Positions 7,403-13,189 of a DNA stretch of 13,189 nt are shown one piece after another. The DNA comes from Planctomycetaceae bacterium (GTDB lineage Bacteria; Planctomycetota; Planctomycetia; Pirellulales; Pirellulaceae): contig PKCQ01000569.1 in the NCBI GenBank assembly GCA_002862265.1, positions 1 to 13,189 of the forward strand, read 5' to 3'. The first letter of the stretch is position 1, and every line of letters begins with the position of its first letter. A program made the translations under genes and the position numbers. The notes below the pieces were generated by a model. The model saw only the letters and a program-made list of their open reading frames with translations, searched no databases and had not been told where the DNA came from.

Positions 7403-8201
7403 GCAAAAGCCTTCTGCCAACTCGCATTCGCAATCGTTGCTGCCATTCTGCATCTAAGTCTTCTTAAAAGCCGAATCTCGCGTCAACAACAGCGACGCTT
7501 ACGACGTCTCAATGACTTCGTGCGAAACGTGCGGCTTGTTGCAGACGAATTACTGCCAGTGCGTTCGTCTTGAACTGCACAAATGCTTTCAGCGCTTGAG
7601 GCAACGCGCGCAGCAAGACAAAACTGCAGGATCGCACAGTCAGAGTTTTCTCGAAGAGACCTCGCTTGCGGTCACTGCGGCCGAAAGCGTTTTCGAATTC
7701 AAACCGCACAATGTTCAGATCGCAGGTACCGCGGCAACAGCCAGTTCCGCCATTGTCGAGATGCGGACGGGTGAGGGAAAAACCAATGCCCACGCTTTGG
7801 CTGCACTTATTCGAAGCATTTTCGATTCGTCTGTGCATGTTGCGACAACGACAGAGTATCTGGCACAACGCGACTTTGCATCCAACTTACCTCTGTTTCA
7901 AACGCTTGGAGGTGACGCGGAATTGTCGTCAAGCGAGGCCAGCCCAGCTGCCAACCGAAACGCTTAGCGATGCCTCATTACCTACGGTGCCGGCTACCTC
8001 TTTGGATTTGACTACTTGCGCGATCAAGTCACCTTGCGAGGCACGTTTGTTCGAGAAGGAGAGCCTGAGTATGCCCTACTACCTCAGTTTGCTGGCCACC
8101 CGACTTTAGCTACTGCGATGGCGTGTTGCAGCTCGAGCACACCAGAATCGACACTTAGCGAGCAAGAAACAATACGGCTCACAAGAACAACAGATCGTTA
8201 G
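7403..8201 (+). pseudogene. Broken SecA-like preprotein translocase ATPase gene (N-terminal fragment)
   Basis: These are remains of a SecA-family motor protein. SecA normally drives secretory proteins through SecYEG using ATP. The first block lies in the frame of position 7481 (RQQQRRLRRLNDFVRN, then a stop at 7571). Near 7560 the homology moves to the frame of 7563 (RLELHKCFQRLRQRAQ), then LEETSLAVTAAESVFEFKPHNVQIAG, the Walker A region IVEMRTGEGKT, and SVHVATTTEYLAQRDF with PLFQTLG. An in-frame TAG at 7965-7967 follows, and immediately afterwards ITYGAGYLFGFDYLRDQVTLR, matching SecA's ITYGTNNEFGFDYLRDNM. No SecA similarity is seen past about 8040: the DEVDS motif, the rest of the motor and the C-terminus are missing. 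SecA proteins usually exceed 600 residues, so this gene cannot make an active translocase ATPase. Planctomycetes often carry extra SecA paralogues, so the essential copy is presumably elsewhere. Confidence 0.82.
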
Positions 8202-8408
8202 CCGCCGGAGTCGTGAGCGATCTGCAGACTCACTCAGCTGGGCTGCTCTAGGACTTAACTCGCTGGCGCGATGTACTCATACTGCTTGGAAGGTATCGCC
8301 AACTCGCATTTACAGAACGATGGATTCGCGTAGTATGTTCAAGGTCCGGTCGCTGGATTGGACGAACGAGCGTCGAGCTTTACAACCACACGCCAAAAGG
8401 GCGAGTCC
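8202..8408. other. Non-coding or eroded spacer before surE
   Basis: The spacer lies between the end of the SecA-like remnant and surE. Several short open frames exist on the plus strand, one running into the start of surE, but none has recognisable homology or a start signal. They may be decayed SecA-like sequence. The surE promoter should lie here; no clear hexamers were seen. Confidence 0.35.
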
Positions 8409-9194
8409 TTGAAGATCTTGTTGACGAATGATGATGGTATCTACGCTCCGGGAATCGCAGCACTGCGCGGTGGCCTGGAACAACTTGGTGACATTCGTTT
8501 GATTTCTCCCGCTACTGAGCAGAGTGGCGTGAGCCATACCATTACGTTCTTGGAGCCGTTAATCTGCAAGGAGATCTATCAAGCTGGCGAGCTGTACGGC
8601 ATCGCCGTGGAGGGCAGCCCAGCTGATTGCGTCAAGCTTGGGGTCTCTGAACTCATCGATGGCCCCGTTGACGCCGTCGTGAGCGGTATCAACGGTGGTT
8701 TGAACGCTGGCATTAACGTTCTCTACTCTGGCACGGTGGCTGCGGCTATCGAAGGCGCATTCTTTGGCTTGAACAGCTTTGCTATTTCCTTAGAGTATGA
8801 TCCAGCAGCGGATTTTGATAGCGCTGCCAAGATTGCGGTACCACTGGTCCAACAGATCCTGGAACAAAAAGACGCGCCGCCACAGCTCTACAGCATCAAC
8901 ATCCCGACTGCGGCCACGAAAGCCTTTCTTGCAGGGCGGATGCCTGAAGTGAAAGCCGTTCCGATGGGCACAGAACGCTATGGCGAACACTACTGGAAAC
9001 GGCAGGATCCCAAAGGCCGAGACTATTATTGGGCCACCAATGATCCTCCGCCCAAGGCAACCGAGCATGAGACCGACTTGACGATGCTGCACGCTGGTTA
9101 CGTCACGGTAACGCCACTCAACTTCGATATGACCGCCACCAGTGAACTTGAGAAGATGCAGCAGTGGACATTGAGGGTAGCGAAGGGAAGTTAG
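8409..9194 (+). CDS. surE: 5'/3'-nucleotidase SurE (survival protein)
   Basis: SurE is a metal-dependent phosphatase that removes phosphate from nucleoside monophosphates and is linked to stationary-phase survival and nucleotide salvage. The protein is 261 residues, the normal length. It has all family signatures: the N-terminal ILLTNDDGIYAPGIAAL with the paired metal-binding Asp residues, ATEQSGVSHTIT with the metal-binding Ser, EGSPADCVKLG, and DAVVSGINGGLNAGINVLYSGT with the metal-binding Asn. The family starts directly before KILLTNDDG, so I place the start at the TTG at 8409, preceded by a purine-rich GGGCGAG. A TTG at 8358 in the same frame would add 17 residues; there is no ATG choice. 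It ends with TAG and converges on the methyltransferase gene 65 bases away, with no clear terminator between them. Confidence 0.95.
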   Translation: MKILLTNDDGIYAPGIAALRGGLEQLGDIRLISPATEQSGVSHTITFLEPLICKEIYQAGELYGIAVEGSPADCVKLGVSELIDGPVDAVVSGINGGLNAGINVLYSGTVAAAIEGAFFGLNSFAISLEYDPAADFDSAAKIAVPLVQQILEQKDAPPQLYSINIPTAATKAFLAGRMPEVKAVPMGTERYGEHYWKRQDPKGRDYYWATNDPPPKATEHETDLTMLHAGYVTVTPLNFDMTATSELEKMQQWTLRVAKGS

Positions 9195-9259
9195 GCCGAA
9201 GCTCTTGACAAGCTCCGCTACCAATCGAAATGCTTCGTGCTTGTATCGACCGTTCGCTA

Positions 9260-10354
9260 CTACGTTCCCGCAGATTGCCCGGAATTTGGCTTTCTGGCAC
9301 AAACCACCCAGTACTTGCCAGCCTCAAACGTCACCACATCTTCGAGTGCGCCATGAAAACTGGCTTCATACCAGTTCGGTTTCTTGGTGACGACAAGCAG
9401 TGCCCCACCAACGCGCAGAACAGACAGGCAAGTCTCCACGAAGTGCTGGGCAATCGCATCTGCGCCGTAGTAAGGCGGATTGGCCAGTGCAATGTCGATG
9501 GCAACCGGCAACTCCAGGTTGCCGTCAGCGTTCCAAATGGCCCGTACGTTTTCGAGTCCGTTTAGCTTTGCCCCTTCTTCCAAACATGCGACCGCTCGCG
9601 AGTTAGAGTCGACGCCAAACACCATGCCCGAAGTCTGAGAAGCGGCAGCCAGAGCGACCGATCCGCAACCACACCCCATATCGAGCACGTTGTCGCCATC
9701 GGCGATTTCCGCCGATAGCATCAGCTGCCTCGCGCCGGGATCAAGCCTGCGGTGGGAGAAAACACCTGGACGCGTCAGAGCTTGAATCCGCTGGTCGCCT
9801 TCGCGAAAAGAGATCTCGCAATGAAAACTCTTTTCCTTCTTCAGCTCGGCCTTCTTACGAGCCCAATAGACGCTGCCGTGATCCGTGCGATGGCAAGTCA
9901 CCTTGTCAAACAGGGTTTGCAACTGGTCGTGCAGCCAAGAATCCTTGCCGTTGTCCACACTAGCAACTAGCCAACCGGCGACTGTCAATCGTTTATGAGC
10001 CTGCTGCAACAGATCTCGAGTCAGCTCAGCTTCGCCTCGCTTGAGCACGGGCATAGCGATCAATCCAAACTCATGTTCCGGTAGATCGGCACCACTCAGC
10101 ACACCCACGTTTTCGCTGAGAGATCCGGCGGCTACGGTGGCATCATGAAGATCGAGGTACCAAGCCTGGACGGACTGAAAATGAGAATGTTCCAGCAACT
10201 TTTCTGCAACTTGAGCTCGCCCTGGAGAAATCACCAAAGCCGCGGAAACCGCTTCGGGCATCCGCTGCAACCAGAGCTCACTGGCCTCGATCATCAAGCG
10301 TTCGGTTGGCAATGGAGGCAAAGATGCGTCGCTTGCGCTCAAATCGGTATTCAC
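9260..10354 (-). CDS. RsmC/RlmG-family rRNA guanine-N2 methyltransferase
   Basis: This 364-residue class I SAM-dependent methyltransferase is of the MTS family, which methylates guanine N2 in rRNA: RsmC acts on 16S G1207 and RlmG on 23S G1835 in E. coli. The N-terminal half (residues 1-165) looks like the degenerate, non-catalytic methyltransferase-like domain typical of the family. The C-terminal half carries the substrate-side motif RPGVFSHRRLDPGARQL (195-211), the SAM-binding motif I VLDMGCGCGSVAL (223-235), an acidic residue in VFGVDSNSRA, and the catalytic ANPPYYG (291-297). Which rRNA it modifies cannot be told from sequence alone. The start is a GTG at 10354 with AAGGA nine bases upstream. 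The gene ends with two consecutive TAG codons (9262-9257). It runs divergently from the large gene to its right. Confidence 0.9.
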   Translation of the reverse strand: MNTDLSASDASLPPLPTERLMIEASELWLQRMPEAVSAALVISPGRAQVAEKLLEHSHFQSVQAWYLDLHDATVAAGSLSENVGVLSGADLPEHEFGLIAMPVLKRGEAELTRDLLQQAHKRLTVAGWLVASVDNGKDSWLHDQLQTLFDKVTCHRTDHGSVYWARKKAELKKEKSFHCEISFREGDQRIQALTRPGVFSHRRLDPGARQLMLSAEIADGDNVLDMGCGCGSVALAAASQTSGMVFGVDSNSRAVACLEEGAKLNGLENVRAIWNADGNLELPVAIDIALANPPYYGADAIAQHFVETCLSVLRVGGALLVVTKKPNWYEASFHGALEDVVTFEAGKYWVVCARKPNSGQSAGT

Positions 10355-10585
10355 TCCAGGTGTCCTTAGGCAGCTTGGCCCTGCATTTTCTAGTTCGAGT
10401 ATGGAGGCGTCTCTCTCCTAGACGGTCCAAGAGCCTGCTCATACCATACAGTCTTCATAGGGGGCGGCATTGAGCCGTGTTGACAACAACAGGGCCATGA
10501 CCGGTAAGTTCCGCGAGCCCCGCAATGCTTCCCCACTTGATTCTGCGACAATCGTAGCAGAGTATCCCAAATCCGGTGAGTACGT
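10355..10585. promoter_or_regulatory. Divergent intergenic region with a possible -35 box
   Basis: This 231-base region separates the methyltransferase gene (leftward) and the large gene (rightward) and should carry both promoters. A perfect TTGACA occurs at 10480-10485 on the plus strand, about 100 bases before the GTG start of the large gene. No good TATAAT-like hexamer lies 16-18 bases downstream of it, so the promoter call is weak. No RNA gene or hairpin stood out. Confidence 0.3.
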
Positions 10586-13189
10586 GTGGACGAACGTAGT
10601 AGCGAAGATAAAGCCTCCCCGGCAAGCGACCTGGTCCAGGTTTTGGGATATCTAAACTTTTCCTCGGGCAAGGCCGAGTTGAAGACGCTGGCAGCGCTCA
10701 ACCGTATCTATGCCCGAGCCCTCCCTGGCGGTCCCTTTGAAGGTATGCCGGCTTGGCTGCAGATCCAACAATGGCTCCAGGACGAGCTCGCGAAACTACA
10801 TGAAGGCAAACCAGCCTTCAAGGATTGCGCCCAGGCCGAGGCACTGTTGGAATTGCTCTGGCTAAACTTCCTGCCAGCCTATCTCGACTTCCACCGCGAC
10901 TTGCTCTTTCACCAAGAGCCGGAAGGCATTTTCAATGGCTACTTTTTAGGACGCGCCATGGAGGCCGTTCTGCAGCAGGGCGGACCTTGGGATGAAACCG
11001 ATCGGATCGTAGAAGGAGCAATTCGGCAGATCAACGACTATGTGGGCTACCGACCTGTCGCGGTACTTGAGGGACGGAGGCTAGAGCCCTACGCGAACGA
11101 ATGGGTGCGCCCGACTCCAATCTATATAGCCGGCATCGGCGCAACGGCAGGCCCTTATCAAGCTGTCGTCGAAAAATGCATGGATATCCTGCGCGAGACC
11201 GACGAGCAAATTTTGCAGCAAGCCGGTTTTGACTTGGAGCGACTCGATGAACTAGCCGTCGATCCGCGAGCCTACGATTTTGATCACCCGGTAAACCAAC
11301 GGCCGAACTATCACTTTGGTCAGTGGGATCCGCACCAAATCGACAACTCGGGATACTACCGGCGGTTCGTAGTGCAGCAGGTCACCTTGGACGCCCTGCT
11401 TGCCCGAGTCCACGAGTATTCCGAAATTCCGCGTGATCAGCTCCTGTCTGAGGGCGCAGCGGTCTTGGCAGGTACGATTCTGATGGCATCAGGGATCACC
11501 GGTCCAGGGCCAGGTGCGTACACTTCGACAGTAACTCTCGCGAGCCTACTTGGTCCTATTGCAGCCTACCGCGACGAATTCTACGAGCAGCTCTTAGTAC
11601 AGCTCGAAGGCGCACACCTAGATCGTTTGATCGAAGAACAAAAGATCCGTCGACAGCCCTTTGGTGGCGCACGTCAGCATTTGAACACACATCTGGCGAA
11701 ACACCGAGCGAGTCAACTCGAGCATGTACAACTCGCACGTTTGTTTGCCCGGATGGGTCACGAGTCAGCTGCGAAGGAGCAGTCTGACTTCGTGCCGGTT
11801 CCTGCTGCACGGATCATGTCACGACTCGAATGTTTGATGACTGCGGCGGACCATTGCTTGCAGCTCGGAGAACTAAACAAGGCAGCTGAAATCTCGCCGC
11901 AAGTGATCGATCTGGTGCACCGCGGAATTGAATGCGGCGGTATTGTTGATCCTTGGAACATTCTTGGCTTCACCGGAAACTTTGCTAGATTTGACGGCCC
12001 AGATTCCGCCGTCCACGATCACCGTGTCGAAGATCTCGTGCAGCTGATGGAATACGTTTTTGCGCTGCAGTCTCGAATTTGGCGCGAGGCAGCTGCAGCT
12101 GGCCGAGATGATTTATGCAATGATCTCGAATCACAGCTACGCGAGTCGGCTAATTGGTGGCGACAGTTTGCGGCACACGAAGTCTCGGATGTGCGAGCCA
12201 CCGATCCGTTAGAGACGCTCGAATCGGCCGTGCTTGTCGCCAAAGCGCTGAGCCTGTGGCATGCGGACGAATCCACGAGCGGTGATATCAAGTTCTGGGC
12301 ACAGCACGCCGAACTGTTCGATTCACCGAAAGCATACACGCTGGTCGTGGAAGCGCTCTTAGAGCGTAGCGATTTTGTTGCCTCTATGGGCCTACTCGTT
12401 CACTGGCTCAGCCAAGCAGATCGCGTGGGCTTACAAAAGGGCGATGATTCTTTCTCGGATCTCGCCCGACGCTGGCTCCAGCAGTTAGAGCATCATCTGC
12501 AGCGATGCGAGGGGAAAACGGGAGAAGAGAAGAACGAGGAAGAACTCCCTCCTGCTTCCTCTAAGCCATCGCATAGCTTCCAAGTTAACTGGGATTTGGC
12601 TCAAAAGTTCTTCGATTACCTGGAAGCAAACGCGGAAGAGTATTGGCAACCGCCTGAGTTCCGCTTGGGTAAGGACTACGCCAAGAAAGAGCAGCTGGAC
12701 ACGAGCGGTGATGATTTCGAGTTTCACGCCGACGGGCTGGAAGGCGAAGAAGACGACATCTACGGTGCTGCCTACGAAGGCGTGGTTTACAACGACACCA
12801 CTGATGATGGCGTGGAAAGTGAAGTCCCGGAAGAGCAGTCCTCTGAAACCGAGACATCCACTGAGCTCGTCGATGAATCAAACCGACTCAGCCAACACCT
12901 GACTTTCCTAACAGCCCTCGCACAAATGTGGAAGGAAGCCGCACTGAGTCCTCATGTGCGGGAGGAGGTTCGCAGCGAAAACGACAAGGCCGATTCACGC
13001 CTGTCAGGGATGGAGACCTGGGCGGCTCAGGCGGCTCGCAATCGTCACGGCTTGCTTCAGTTGCTGCAAGAGGTCGCAGCTTTCCGCATCCCTCTTTCCA
13101 GCTCCGACCAAGATGCAATGTCGCGCTATGATCGACAGCGTCTGGTGAAAGAATCACTACTAGAACGGATTATCGCCTGTGCAGTCGAG
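10586..13189 (+). CDS. Very large protein of unknown function (N-terminal 868 residues; runs off the window)
   Basis: The frame from the GTG at 10586 to the window edge contains 868 codons and no stop, with coding-like codon use throughout. The start is supported by GGTGAG ending 5 bases upstream and by an in-frame TGA at 10577. I do not recognise the family. The predicted protein is mostly helical and rich in Leu, Glu, Gln and Trp, with no signal peptide. A small-residue-rich hydrophobic stretch lies at about 289-330 (AAVLAGTILMASG, then TSTVTLASLLGPIAAY) and could be membrane-active or a buried helical hairpin. Two acidic low-complexity regions lie near 643-665 and 705-762, the latter containing the motif IYGAAYEGVVYNDTTDDG. 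Motifs usable for searches are NQRPNYHFGQWDPH and YRRFVVQQVTLDALL. The gene stands alone, transcribed away from the methyltransferase gene. Confidence 0.85.
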   Translation, partial: MDERSSEDKASPASDLVQVLGYLNFSSGKAELKTLAALNRIYARALPGGPFEGMPAWLQIQQWLQDELAKLHEGKPAFKDCAQAEALLELLWLNFLPAYLDFHRDLLFHQEPEGIFNGYFLGRAMEAVLQQGGPWDETDRIVEGAIRQINDYVGYRPVAVLEGRRLEPYANEWVRPTPIYIAGIGATAGPYQAVVEKCMDILRETDEQILQQAGFDLERLDELAVDPRAYDFDHPVNQRPNYHFGQWDPHQIDNSGYYRRFVVQQVTLDALLARVHEYSEIPRDQLLSEGAAVLAGTILMASGITGPGPGAYTSTVTLASLLGPIAAYRDEFYEQLLVQLEGAHLDRLIEEQKIRRQPFGGARQHLNTHLAKHRASQLEHVQLARLFARMGHESAAKEQSDFVPVPAARIMSRLECLMTAADHCLQLGELNKAAEISPQVIDLVHRGIECGGIVDPWNILGFTGNFARFDGPDSAVHDHRVEDLVQLMEYVFALQSRIWREAAAAGRDDLCNDLESQLRESANWWRQFAAHEVSDVRATDPLETLESAVLVAKALSLWHADESTSGDIKFWAQHAELFDSPKAYTLVVEALLERSDFVASMGLLVHWLSQADRVGLQKGDDSFSDLARRWLQQLEHHLQRCEGKTGEEKNEEELPPASSKPSHSFQVNWDLAQKFFDYLEANAEEYWQPPEFRLGKDYAKKEQLDTSGDDFEFHADGLEGEEDDIYGAAYEGVVYNDTTDDGVESEVPEEQSSETETSTELVDESNRLSQHLTFLTALAQMWKEAALSPHVREEVRSENDKADSRLSGMETWAAQAARNRHGLLQLLQEVAAFRIPLSSSDQDAMSRYDRQRLVKESLLERIIACAVE

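Noticed and set aside
8252..8429. Short plus-strand frame reading LTRWRDVLILLGRYRQL and ending over the start of surE
   Set aside because: It has no start codon signal, no recognisable family, and other frames are open over the same bases. It could be decayed SecA-like sequence but cannot be supported.
9195..9259. AGCT...AGCT inverted repeat between the converging surE and methyltransferase genes as a terminator
   Set aside because: Only four pairs form cleanly, the next positions mismatch, and there is no T-run on either side.
10480..10485. Perfect TTGACA as a firm promoter
   Set aside because: No acceptable -10 hexamer lies at the right distance. Kept only as a low-confidence note on the intergenic region.
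1..13189. CRISPR arrays, tRNA or rRNA genes, insertion sequences, phage or defence genes
   Set aside because: No spaced direct repeats, tRNA-like T-arm motifs in a cloverleaf, transposase motifs or known defence domains were seen on either strand.

Overview
The window looks like chromosomal DNA of a planctomycete, probably of the Pirellulaceae. The evidence is moderate GC, frequent GTG/TTG starts, widely spaced genes, a secreted lactonase-fold protein, a SecA-paralogue remnant and a very large protein with no recognisable domain. The taxonomic call is inference; there is no rRNA or other phylogenetic marker here.

Layout. (1) Positions 1-496 (+) hold the C-terminal end of an NAD(P)-dependent aldehyde dehydrogenase, followed by a convincing hairpin terminator at 558-592. 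(2) Positions 622-3551 (-) hold a damaged chemotaxis/motility-type block. A CheA histidine kinase has an intact ATPase core, no visible phosphotransfer (P1) domain, and an amber codon that cuts off the last part of its CheW-like domain. About 420 bases without a gene follow, then a small ComFB-family gene whose expected C-terminus lies in another frame. (3) Positions 3645-5692 (-) hold two tightly linked lipoprotein genes: an LpoB-like protein and, 20 bases downstream, a COG3014-type lipoprotein. This is the most coherent functional unit in the window, probably an outer-membrane or cell-wall module. (4) Positions 5986-7125 (-) encode an exported beta-propeller of the 6-phosphogluconolactonase (YbhE) family. 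(5) Positions about 7403-8201 (+) hold a broken SecA-like gene with a frameshift and an in-frame amber codon; the motor is cut off after its N-terminal half. (6) surE (8409-9194, +) converges on an RsmC/RlmG-type rRNA methyltransferase (9260-10354, -). (7) From 10586 to the right edge (+) one uninterrupted frame of 868 codons encodes the N-terminal part of a very large protein of unknown function.

The main observation is that three genes in 13 kb (cheA, comFB-like, secA-like) carry inactivating-type lesions while their neighbours look intact. Both in-frame ambers, in cheA and secA-like, fall where the families normally have tyrosine. Ordinary gene decay or sequencing error is the simplest reading, because TAG also ends four intact genes here. 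No new defence system, CRISPR array, tRNA, rRNA or insertion sequence was found.
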